From assembly GCA_903871865.1 (NCBI GenBank), contig CAIQIL010000646.1:1-7736 (forward strand): DNA of 7,736 nt, in the 5' to 3' direction. A program made the translations under genes and the position numbers. This document shows positions 1-5,983 of this stretch, piece after piece. Every line of letters starts with the position of its first letter. The stretch's first letter is position 1. The DNA is from an uncultured Burkholderiales bacterium (GTDB lineage: Bacteria > Pseudomonadota > Gammaproteobacteria > Burkholderiales > Burkholderiaceae_C). The notes under the pieces are model-generated. The model saw only the letters and a list, made by a program, of their open reading frames with translations, was not told where the DNA came from and made no database searches.

Positions 1-1114
1 CGACCAGAACATGACCGAGCGGGACCGGCTGTTCGTGCGCTCGGCGCGTGACTCTGCGCGCAACTTGCTGCACATCCTCAACGAGATCCTGGACTTCGCC
101 AAGCTCGACGCCCAGAAGATCCGCTTGACGCCCGCGCCGTTCGACCCGCGCGACCTGATCTTCAGCGTGTGCCAGGCTTTCCAGGCCACGGCCGAGCAGA
201 AAGGCATCCGCATCCGCCACGATTGCAAGCAGGTGCCGCCCCAGGTGCGCAGCCTCATCGCCGACGAGGGCAAGCTGCGCCAGGTGCTGCTCAACCTCGT
301 GAGCAATGCCGTGAAGTTCACGCAATCGGGCGAGGTGGTGGTCAGCCTGTCGGTGCACTGCCACAGCACCGAAATGGCGCAGATCAAGCTCGATGTGTCC
401 GACACCGGCGTGGGCATCCCGCACGAGTCCCTGGACCAGCTCTTCCAACCCTTTTTCCAGGTGGAGACGGGCGCCAACCGCAGCTATGGCGGCACGGGCC
501 TGGGCCTGGCCATCTGCAAGCAGATCATCGACGAGATGGGTGGGCTGATCGGGGTGCGCAGCGTGCTGGGCATCGGCACCACCTTCGAAGTGGTGCTGGA
601 GTTGCCATACAGCATCATGACGGCCACCACGCAGGGCAAGCTGGCCACCGACGACGGCTTCCCCGACACCCTGCCGCCCGAGCACGCCGACCTGAACCTG
701 CAAGGCGAGGTGCTGCTGGTGGAGGACAACGAGGTGAACGCCTTCATCGCCACGATGACGCTGGAGAGTCTGGGCATCGACAGCCGCCATGCGAAGAACG
801 GCGAGGTGGCCGTGGCCATGTTCCAGGAGCAGGCCTTCGACGTCATCCTGATGGATTGCGAGATGCCCGTGATGGACGGCTATGAGGCCGCGCGCCGCAT
901 CCGCGCTCTGGAGGGTGCCGACACGGCGCGTGAGCGCACGCCCATCATCGCGCTGACGGCGCACGCGCTCAGCGGTGACCGCGAGGTCTGCCTGGCGCAG
1001 GGCATGGACGACTACCTCACCAAGCCCTTCGACCGCCAGGCGCTGGCCAGCCTGCTGTCGCGCTGGCTGCCGCTGTCAACGCCGCTGCCCACATCCTCTG
1101 GCGCTGGCGCCTGA
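1..1114 (+). CDS. Hybrid sensor histidine kinase/response regulator, C-terminal part (5' end outside window)
   Basis: This is the C-terminal part of a membrane-associated or cytosolic hybrid kinase that autophosphorylates on His and passes the phosphate to its own receiver domain. The frame is open to the left edge (first full codon at 2), so the ATG at 11 is internal. Counting from that Met: residues about 5-38 match the second DHp helix (LLHILNEILDFAKLDAQK), and the phosphoacceptor His should lie about 25 residues before the window. HATPase_c spans about 85-198 with N box N99 (NLVSNAVKFT), G1 D131 (DTGVGIP), F box (LFQPFFQ) and G2 (GGTGLGLAI, 160-168). After a linker, the receiver spans about 232-353 with acidic pair E238/D239, phosphoacceptor D282 (LMDCEMPVMDG), T316 and K338. 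No HPt or output domain follows, so the phosphate probably goes to a separate HPt protein. The sensory input is unknown because it is not in the window. Confidence 0.93.
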   Translation, partial: DQNMTERDRLFVRSARDSARNLLHILNEILDFAKLDAQKIRLTPAPFDPRDLIFSVCQAFQATAEQKGIRIRHDCKQVPPQVRSLIADEGKLRQVLLNLVSNAVKFTQSGEVVVSLSVHCHSTEMAQIKLDVSDTGVGIPHESLDQLFQPFFQVETGANRSYGGTGLGLAICKQIIDEMGGLIGVRSVLGIGTTFEVVLELPYSIMTATTQGKLATDDGFPDTLPPEHADLNLQGEVLLVEDNEVNAFIATMTLESLGIDSRHAKNGEVAVAMFQEQAFDVILMDCEMPVMDGYEAARRIRALEGADTARERTPIIALTAHALSGDREVCLAQGMDDYLTKPFDRQALASLLSRWLPLSTPLPTSSGAGA

Positions 1115-1131
1115 ACGGCCCAGACCGCCGC

Positions 1132-2085
1132 TCAGCGCTTGAACAAGCCGCGCACCCGCTGCACCACAGTCACAGCGGCCAAGGCCAGCACCCCACCCAC
1201 GACGCCGGTCAAGGCGTCGAGCAACAAGGGCACGACCGCGCCCACCGCGCTCACGCTGGCGCCTGGCACCATCGCCTCGGCGCGGGTCACGACCTCGTGC
1301 ACCAGCTCATGGGCACCCGGCAGGCCGTGCAGCAAGATGCCGCCACCGACCAGGAACATCGCGGCCGTGCCGGCCACGGACAGCACCCGCATCAACAGGG
1401 GCGCGGCGTGCAGCAGGCCACGCCCGAGCGCCTGGACCAGCGCACCGCGGCGCTGGCTGAGGTAGAGGCCTGCATCGTCCATCTTGACGATGCCGCCCAC
1501 CAGCCCGTACACGCCCACGGTGATGGCCAGCGACACCCCGCTGAGCACCACCACCTGCTGCATCAAGGGCGCATCGGCCACGGTGCCCAGGGTGATGGCG
1601 ACGATTTCTGCAGACAGGATGAAATCGGTGCGCACAGCGCCTTGCACCTTGTCGCGCTCGAAAGCCACCATGTCCACGTGGGTGTCGGCCAGGGCCTCGC
1701 GCAAGGCCTGGTGCTCGGCAGCGGTCTCGGCCTCATCGGCATCGCCGTGGTGCAGGAAGGGGTGGGCCAGCTTCTCGACGCCCTCGAAGCAGAGGTAGGC
1801 GCCGCCCACCATCAGCAAAGGCGTCACCGCCCAGGGCGCCAGCGCGCTGATGGCCAGCGCGGCGGGCACCAGGATGACCTTGTTGCGCAACGAGCCTTTC
1901 GCCACGGCCCAGACGACCGGCAACTCGCGCTCGGCGCGGATGCCCGACACCTGCTGCGCGTTGAGCGCCAGGTCGTCGCCGAGCACGCCAGCGGTTTTCT
2001 TGGCCGCGACCTTGGACATCGCCGCGACATCGTCCAGCACCGTGGCGATGTCGTCGATCAGCACCAACAGGCTGGATGCCGCCAT
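1132..2085 (-). CDS. yedI: DUF808 family (YedI-type) inner-membrane protein
   Basis: The 317-residue product resembles E. coli YedI (DUF808, about 305 aa), whose function is not established. The N-terminal signature is clear: LIDDIATVLDDVA (about 9-21), then VAAKKTAGVLGDDLALNAQQ (26-45), ELPVVWAVAKGSLRNK (54-69) and CFEGVEKLAHP (99-109), as I remember the family. Hydrophobic stretches at about 70-97, 157-200, 228-252 and 280-309 predict several membrane passes. A charged loop (about 112-150, DADEAETAAEH) lies between the first hydrophobic block and the conserved RTDFILSAEIVAI segment. The ATG is supported by a strong Shine-Dalgarno. The gene lies 67 bp downstream of the HDOD gene on the same strand and may be cotranscribed with it. 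A TAAGAT box (minus strand, 2126-2121) could serve as a -10 for a promoter of its own, but I see no matching -35. It converges with the hybrid kinase gene with a 17-bp gap and no obvious hairpin terminator. Confidence 0.9.
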   Translation of the reverse strand: MAASSLLVLIDDIATVLDDVAAMSKVAAKKTAGVLGDDLALNAQQVSGIRAERELPVVWAVAKGSLRNKVILVPAALAISALAPWAVTPLLMVGGAYLCFEGVEKLAHPFLHHGDADEAETAAEHQALREALADTHVDMVAFERDKVQGAVRTDFILSAEIVAITLGTVADAPLMQQVVVLSGVSLAITVGVYGLVGGIVKMDDAGLYLSQRRGALVQALGRGLLHAAPLLMRVLSVAGTAAMFLVGGGILLHGLPGAHELVHEVVTRAEAMVPGASVSAVGAVVPLLLDALTGVVGGVLALAAVTVVQRVRGLFKR

Positions 2086-2092
2086 CTGAAAC

Positions 2093-2099
2093 TCTCCTT
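2093..2099 (-). promoter_or_regulatory. Ribosome binding site of the DUF808 gene
   Basis: AAGGAGA on the minus strand with a 7-nt spacer to the ATG ending at 2085. It is the strongest Shine-Dalgarno in the window and fixes that start codon. Confidence 0.85.
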
Positions 2100-2152
2100 T
2101 GGATGATCACGTCGGCGCCGATCTTACGCGGCGCGCGTGTCACCGCGGCGGT

Positions 2153-3034
2153 TCAGAGCGCGTCCAGGGACTCGCGCAATTCGTCGTGCCAGGTGCCCAG
2201 GTCGGCGTCTGAGACGTGCAACCAGGTCATCGCGGCCTCGCCATGCCCGTGCCAGTCCACGTCGGGCTCCAGGCCTTCGTGGCGGCGCATGAGGTGCTCG
2301 GCCAACAGGCCCATCGCGACCAGGGTGTGGACGTCCGGGTCCACGCTGCGCTCGCCGATGGCATCGAGGTCGTGGTGCAGGCGCACAGCGGCCGTCACGG
2401 CAGGGGCCAGGCGCCACAAACGGGACACCAGCGCGCCCACGACGGCGTGGTCGGTGCGGTGGTTGGCGTTTTCGGTGGCCACGAAAGAGCGGTCGATGCG
2501 CGCCTGCGCCTCGACCAGGGTGCTCAGGTAGCCCTTCACGCTTTGCGCCATCACCGGCAAGCCCACGTGGCAAAACAGGCCGTAGGTGTAGGCCACGTCG
2601 GCCGAGACACCAGGCAGGCGCTCGGCCATGAAGGACATGGCCTGGGCGCGCTTGGCGGCACGTTCCCAGAAGCGCTTGAGCTGCGGCGAATTCACGCGCA
2701 TGGCGCCGCGTGCCAGAAATGCGGTCATCACCTGGGCCGTTTGCGCCAGGCCCAGGCGGTTCATGGCCTGGCCCAGCGTATGCACCGGCTGCCCGGTGCC
2801 GTACAAGGGGCTGTTGGCGGCGCGCAGCAGCGTGGCCGACATGGCGACGTCGCTGGTGGCGATGCGGGCCACTTCGTTGAGGTCGGGCTCCGCCTGTGCC
2901 ATCGCCTGCTGCAAGCGCGTGAGCAGCTCGGGGCACGGCGGGATGACGATGTGCTGCAAGGGGCCGCGCTTGCGGGCCTGGTCCAACTCGCTGAGGACGT
3001 CGTCAACGCTGGTGGACTCGGTGGCTGTGGTCAT
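2153..3034 (-). CDS. HDOD domain-containing signalling protein
   Basis: A 293-residue cytosolic protein built almost entirely of an HDOD domain, a relative of HD phosphohydrolases usually considered non-catalytic and found in bacterial signalling and motility regulators. The N-terminal signature is IPPCPELLTRL (31-41), followed by IATSDVAMSATLLRAANS (58-75) and an AMNRLGLAQ helix (90-98). Where HD enzymes read LHDIG, this protein has CHVG (155-158), so the Asp of the HD pair is Val. The usual FW-x-H segment reads FWERA (122-126). H196 (DHAVVGA) and H220/H221 (LHHD) are kept. The frame stays open far upstream, but that part is antisense to dusC. The ATG at 3034 is chosen because family similarity begins shortly after it and a promoter-like element lies just upstream. 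Its Shine-Dalgarno is weak. It is divergent from dusC and followed after 67 bp by the DUF808 gene. The regulatory target cannot be told from sequence. Confidence 0.88.
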   Translation of the reverse strand: MTTATESTSVDDVLSELDQARKRGPLQHIVIPPCPELLTRLQQAMAQAEPDLNEVARIATSDVAMSATLLRAANSPLYGTGQPVHTLGQAMNRLGLAQTAQVMTAFLARGAMRVNSPQLKRFWERAAKRAQAMSFMAERLPGVSADVAYTYGLFCHVGLPVMAQSVKGYLSTLVEAQARIDRSFVATENANHRTDHAVVGALVSRLWRLAPAVTAAVRLHHDLDAIGERSVDPDVHTLVAMGLLAEHLMRRHEGLEPDVDWHGHGEAAMTWLHVSDADLGTWHDELRESLDAL

Positions 3035-3066
3035 GGATGCAGGGTGGTTTTCTTTCCGGTTCGTTG

Positions 3067-3093
3067 TCTTCGACCACAGGCCCCAGAACTTGA
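3067..3093 (-). promoter_or_regulatory. Candidate sigma-28 (FliA)-type promoter of the HDOD gene
   Basis: On the minus strand, TCAAGTTC (3093-3086), an 11-nt spacer, then GTCGAAGA (3074-3067). The enterobacterial FliA consensus is TAAAGTTT-N11-GCCGATAA; this element matches 6 of 8 and 5 of 8 bases with the exact spacer. TCAAG is, from memory, a common -35 variant in Pseudomonas and related groups. Predicted initiation near 3060 gives a leader of about 25 nt. The -10 half is imperfect, so this is a candidate only. Confidence 0.35.
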
Positions 3094-3123
3094 GGGCTTC
3101 TGCGATGGAAATGCATCCGTGCG

Positions 3124-3134
3124 TGACGGCGTCA
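3124..3134. promoter_or_regulatory. 11-bp palindrome upstream of dusC, possible operator
   Basis: TGACG-G-CGTCA is a perfect 5-bp inverted repeat around one central base. It sits 17 bp before the -10-like box at 3152, where the -35 of dusC would be expected, so a bound dimeric regulator could block or replace -35 recognition. No regulator is identified, and a palindrome this short can occur by chance in GC-rich DNA. Confidence 0.25.
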
Positions 3135-3151
3135 GGCCAAGCCAGGGTGCG

Positions 3152-3157
3152 TACACT
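3152..3157 (+). promoter_or_regulatory. Possible -10 box for dusC
   Basis: TACACT matches 4 of 6 bases of TATAAT and is one of the few A/T-leaning spots in the 157-bp divergent region. It would start transcription near 3164, giving a leader of about 28 nt before the dusC ATG. The hexamer 17 bp upstream (GCGTCA) is a poor -35, so any such promoter is weak or activator-dependent. Confidence 0.25.
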
Positions 3158-3191
3158 GACAGCCCCCGAAACCCGCTGCGCCCACCGCCCG

Positions 3192-4223
3192 ATGACCCTG
3201 CTGCTGGCCCCCATGGAAGGGCTGCTCGACGCCCCCCTGCGCGATGTGCTGACCCGCACCGGCGGCATCGACCGCTGCGTGTCGGAATTCATCCGCGTCA
3301 CCGGCACGCTTTTGCCCGAACGCGCCTTTCGCCGGGTCATGCCCGAGCTGGACAACGGCGGGCGCACCTGGGCCGGCGTGCCCGTGCGCGGGCAGCTGCT
3401 GGGCTCGGACCCCGCCTGCCTGGCCGACAACGCCGCGCGCCTGGCGGAGTTGGGCTCGCCCGGGGTGGACCTGAACTTCGGCTGCCCGGCGCGCGTGGTC
3501 AACCGCCACGGCGGCGGCGCGGCCCTGCTCCAAGACCCGGACCTGCTGCACCGCATCGTCCACACCGTGCGCCAGGCCGTGCCCGCCCATGTGCCGGTGA
3601 CGGCCAAGATGCGCCTGGGCTTCCACGACGATGCCACCGCCGAGACCTGCGCCCAGGCCCTGGAGGCCGGTGGCGCCAGCGAGCTCGTGGTGCACGGCCG
3701 CACCAAGGCCCATGGCTATCGCCCACCCGCCTACTGGGACCGCATCGCCGATGTGCGCCAGGCCGTGCGCATCCCGGTGGTGGCCAATGGCGAGATCTGG
3801 ACCGTGGCCGACGCGCGCCGTTGCATCGCCGAAAGCGGCTGTGACGCCCTGATGCTGGGGCGCGGCATGGTGGCCGATCCGGGCCTGGCGCTGGCCGTGC
3901 GCACCGAGCTGGCCTGGGATGGCGCGGGCGCATCTGGCGTGCCGTGGGCCACGCTGGAGCCGCTGCTGCACGTCTACTGGGCGCTGATCGCCCCGCGCGT
4001 GGTGCCCCGCCACCGCCCGGGCCGCCTCAAGCAATGGCTGAACTTCCTGCGCCGCCGTCACCCCGAGGCCGAAGTCGCCTACCAGGCCGTGCGCACGCTC
4101 AACGACCCGCGCCAGATCGACGCCTGGCTGCACGCCCATGTGCCCGCGCCTGCCGATGCGCGGGCAGCCAATCACGCCAGCCCAGGCACTTGCGGCGACA
4201 ATGCGGCCGTCGCTGCCTGCTGA
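3192..4223 (+). CDS. dusC: tRNA-dihydrouridine(16) synthase DusC
   Basis: An FMN-dependent enzyme that reduces uridine to dihydrouridine in the tRNA D-loop using NADPH; the DusC subfamily modifies U16. The 343-residue product aligns from its first residues with E. coli DusC as I recall it: LLLAPMEGLLDAPLRDVL (3-20, FMN-binding start of the TIM barrel), SEFIRV (31-36), VDLNFGCPARVVN (92-104) with catalytic C98, AKMRLG (138-143, K139), ELVVHGRTK (164-172, H168), VVANGEIW (196-203) and MLGRG (221-225). The C-terminal helical domain carries GRLKQWLNFLRR (277-288), whose (R/K)-(I/L)-KQWL core is typical of DusC rather than DusA or DusB. About 25 Ala-rich residues extend beyond the E. coli length. 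The ATG at 3192 begins exactly at the conserved N-terminus, but no Shine-Dalgarno is visible. ylqF follows after 35 bp and is probably cotranscribed. Confidence 0.95.
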   Translation: MTLLLAPMEGLLDAPLRDVLTRTGGIDRCVSEFIRVTGTLLPERAFRRVMPELDNGGRTWAGVPVRGQLLGSDPACLADNAARLAELGSPGVDLNFGCPARVVNRHGGGAALLQDPDLLHRIVHTVRQAVPAHVPVTAKMRLGFHDDATAETCAQALEAGGASELVVHGRTKAHGYRPPAYWDRIADVRQAVRIPVVANGEIWTVADARRCIAESGCDALMLGRGMVADPGLALAVRTELAWDGAGASGVPWATLEPLLHVYWALIAPRVVPRHRPGRLKQWLNFLRRRHPEAEVAYQAVRTLNDPRQIDAWLHAHVPAPADARAANHASPGTCGDNAAVAAC

Positions 4224-4258
4224 CGCCCTCCCCTCCTGCCCACGAAAGACCTTGCCCG

Positions 4259-5248
4259 ATGGCGATCCAGTGGTTCCCCGGTCACATGAACGTGACCAAG
4301 AAAGCCATCCTTGAGCGCATCAAGGACATCGACGTGGTCATCGAACTGCTCGACGCCCGCCTGCCCGGCTCGAGCGCCAACCCCATGCTGGCCGAGATGA
4401 CCGGCACACGCCGCAAGCTCAAGGTGCTCAACAAGCAGGACCTGGCCGACCCCGAACGCACCGAGGCCTGGCTGGCCTGGTACAGCGCGCAAAGCGACAC
4501 CGCTGCCATCGCCCTCGACGCTGGCGACACCGCCCCGGCCCAGCGCCTCATCAAGGCCTGCCGCGAACTCGCGCCGAACCGCGGCGGCATGGACAAGCCC
4601 CTGCGCGTGCTGATCTGCGGCATCCCCAACGTGGGCAAGTCCACGCTGCTCAACACCCTGGTCGGCAAGAAGGCCGCCAAAACGGGCGACGAGGCCGGCG
4701 TGACGCGCATCGAGCAGCGCATCAACCTGGCCAGCGACTTCTACCTCTTCGACACGCCCGGCATGCTGTGGCCCAAGATCCTCGTCGACAAGAGCGGCTA
4801 CCACCTGGCCGGCAGCGGCGCCGTGGGCCGCAACGCCTACGACGAAGAGGAGGTGGCGTTGGAACTGCTGCACAGCCTGAAGGGCCCGTACGCGCAGTTG
4901 CTGGCCGCACGCTACAAGCTCACCTTCCCGCTGGCCGACATCCCCAGCGCGCACGACGACGCCTTGCTGGAAGAAATCGGCCGCCGGCGCGGTGCCGTGA
5001 TGGCCGGTGGCCGCGTCAACCTGCAAAAGGCCGCCGAGATCGTCATCAACGACTTCCGCAGCGCCATCCTGGGCCGCATCACCCTGGAAACCCCGCCCGA
5101 GTTCGAGGCATGGGTGACCGAGGCGCAGGTGCGCGAAGAAAAGCTGCAGGCCGAGCGCGCCGCGCGCAACCAGAAGCGCAAGAGCGACCGCAGCCCGCGC
5201 GTCCTGGGCAGCGCGCCCGCGGACGACAGCGACGACCTGGAAGACTGA
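4259..5248 (+). CDS. ylqF: YlqF/RbgA-family ribosome biogenesis GTPase, circularly permuted
   Basis: A 329-residue GTPase of the YlqF/RbgA family, whose Bacillus member acts late in 50S subunit assembly. It shows the permuted motif order: G4 LNKQD (57-61) comes before the G1 P-loop GIPNVGKST (121-129), with G2 around T149 and G3 DTPG (165-168). The N-terminal IQWFPGHMNVTKKAI (3-17) and VVIELLDARLPGSSANP (26-42) are family hallmarks. The C-terminal part has GRRRG (241-245), GGRVNLQKAAEIVINDFR (250-267) and LGRITLETPPEF (271-282), the region that contacts rRNA in RbgA. The last about 40 residues are charged and probably disordered. The ATG at 4259 lies just before the conserved start; the upstream open frame overlaps dusC and lacks family similarity. 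The Shine-Dalgarno is weak (GAAAG about 10 nt upstream). Adjacency to dusC makes a small tRNA/ribosome maturation operon. Its role in this organism is inferred from the family. Confidence 0.93.
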   Translation: MAIQWFPGHMNVTKKAILERIKDIDVVIELLDARLPGSSANPMLAEMTGTRRKLKVLNKQDLADPERTEAWLAWYSAQSDTAAIALDAGDTAPAQRLIKACRELAPNRGGMDKPLRVLICGIPNVGKSTLLNTLVGKKAAKTGDEAGVTRIEQRINLASDFYLFDTPGMLWPKILVDKSGYHLAGSGAVGRNAYDEEEVALELLHSLKGPYAQLLAARYKLTFPLADIPSAHDDALLEEIGRRRGAVMAGGRVNLQKAAEIVINDFRSAILGRITLETPPEFEAWVTEAQVREEKLQAERAARNQKRKSDRSPRVLGSAPADDSDDLED

Positions 5249-5254
5249 GCTCAG
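5245..5254. repeat. 10-bp palindrome containing both convergent stop codons
   Basis: CTGAGCTCAG is a perfect palindrome. Its left half contains the TGA of ylqF (5246-5248) and its right half the TGA of the opposing TMEM175-type gene (5251-5253), so the two genes end 2 bp apart. No T-tract or longer stem surrounds it, so it is not a convincing intrinsic terminator. Confidence 0.7.
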
Positions 5255-5826
5255 GCCTGCAGCACCTGCTCGATGCGGCGGTCCGGCACCAGCCAGATCA
5301 GCGCCACCGCGACATAGCAAAGCTGGGCGGCCAGCGGGTGCACGAAGGCCAGGCCCACGCCAGCGACGTACAGCAGCGGAGACAAGCGCCCCTTGCGATC
5401 GCGGCCCACCGCCTTCGCCAAGGCCCCATCGCGCCCCTCCAGCGCGATCAGCGTGCGCTGCAAAATCACATAGGCCACCGCGGCCATGAGCAGCACCATG
5501 CCGTAGGCGGCGCTCGGCATGGCCTCGAAGTGGTTCTCGCCCATCCAGGCGGTGGCGAAGGGGAACAGCGACAGCCAGAACAGCAGGTGCAGGTTGGCCC
5601 ACAACACCGGGCCGTTGACGCGGTGCACGGCGTGCAGCATGTGGTGGTGGTTGTTCCAGTAAATGCCCACGTAGATGAAGCTCAGCACGTAGCTGAGGAA
5701 CACCGGCGCCAGCTCGCGCAAGGCGTCCAGGCTGCCGCCGTGCGGCGCTTTCATCTCCAGCACCATGATGGTGATGGCGATGGCCAGCACGCCATCGCTG
5801 AAGGCTTCGAGTCGGTTCTTGGTCAA
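5251..5826 (-). CDS. TMEM175 family (DUF1211) membrane protein, likely potassium channel-like
   Basis: A small integral membrane protein of the TMEM175/DUF1211 family; characterised bacterial members form tetrameric potassium-permeable channels lacking the classical selectivity filter. With the TTG start at 5826 it has 191 residues, the usual single-repeat length. TM1 opens with the family motif RLEAFSDGVLAIAITIMVLE (5-24), including the FSD triad at 9-11. Further hydrophobic segments: about 40-58 (ending in the conserved IYWNNHHH), 75-94, 106-124, 149-164 and 166-180. A basic loop (about 131-147) separates the last pairs. The start is TTG rather than the ATG at 5913 because AGGAG lies 6 nt before the TTG, similarity begins at residue 4, and the 29 extra residues from the ATG are Pro/His/Arg-rich and not family-like. 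A TATGCT box (5914-5909, minus) could be a -10 without a good -35. It converges tightly with ylqF. Ion selectivity cannot be judged from sequence. Confidence 0.88.
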   Translation of the reverse strand: MTKNRLEAFSDGVLAIAITIMVLEMKAPHGGSLDALRELAPVFLSYVLSFIYVGIYWNNHHHMLHAVHRVNGPVLWANLHLLFWLSLFPFATAWMGENHFEAMPSAAYGMVLLMAAVAYVILQRTLIALEGRDGALAKAVGRDRKGRLSPLLYVAGVGLAFVHPLAAQLCYVAVALIWLVPDRRIEQVLQA

Positions 5827-5983
5827 GCGGGGCTCCTGCGTGGCATGGGTGTTGGCAAGGCGGTTCAGGCGATGTGCATGGGGCTTGCCCTGGCGGGCCG
5901 GCGGGTGCAGCATAGCGCCACCGCACGCCCGAAGCAGTCCGTTCCCGTGGGATGATGCCGACCTTCACAGAACCGGATTTTCC
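5827..5983. other. Divergent intergenic region between the TMEM175-type and NYN genes
   Basis: 157 bp that should hold the promoters of both divergent genes. Toward the NYN gene, GATGAT at 5951-5956 is a 4 of 6 match to a -10 with no recognisable -35. Toward the TMEM175-type gene, TATGCT (5914-5909) is a similar weak match. GGCAAG (5854-5859) and CTTGCC (5884-5889) form a 6-bp inverted repeat that would lie in the leader of the latter gene. None of these is strong alone. Confidence 0.3.
5833..5837 (-). promoter_or_regulatory. Ribosome binding site that decides the TTG start of the TMEM175-type gene
   Basis: AGGAG on the minus strand, 6 nt before the TTG codon at 5826-5824. The alternative upstream ATG at 5913 has no comparable site. 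Confidence 0.7.

Noticed and set aside
11..13. ATG at 11 as start of the sensor kinase
   Set aside because: The frame is open upstream and this Met lies inside the DHp domain, so the gene continues past the left edge.
1297..2106. Plus-strand open frame of 269 codons opposite the DUF808 gene
   Set aside because: Gln/His/Gly-rich shadow opposite a gene with clear family motifs and a strong ribosome binding site.
3035..3118. GGATGCA (3035-3041) and TGCATCC (3112-3118) as an operator pair or loop
   Set aside because: Seven-base arms separated by 70 bp are plausible by chance, and nothing else supports a function.
2628..3191. N-terminal extension of dusC to an upstream ATG
   Set aside because: It would run antisense through the HDOD gene, and DusC similarity begins exactly at the ATG at 3192.
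3035..3706. N-terminal extension of the HDOD gene to an upstream start at 3706
   Set aside because: The extension is antisense to dusC and lacks any domain; the family match begins after the ATG at 3034.
2216..3844. Long plus-strand open frame (542 codons) antisense to the HDOD gene and overlapping dusC
   Set aside because: Low-complexity Gly/Arg/His/Pro composition, no domain, and it contradicts two well-supported genes.
5765..5983. N-terminal extension of the NYN gene to ATG 5765
   Set aside because: It overlaps the divergent TMEM175-type gene and adds Arg/Cys/Trp-rich sequence before a complete NYN domain.
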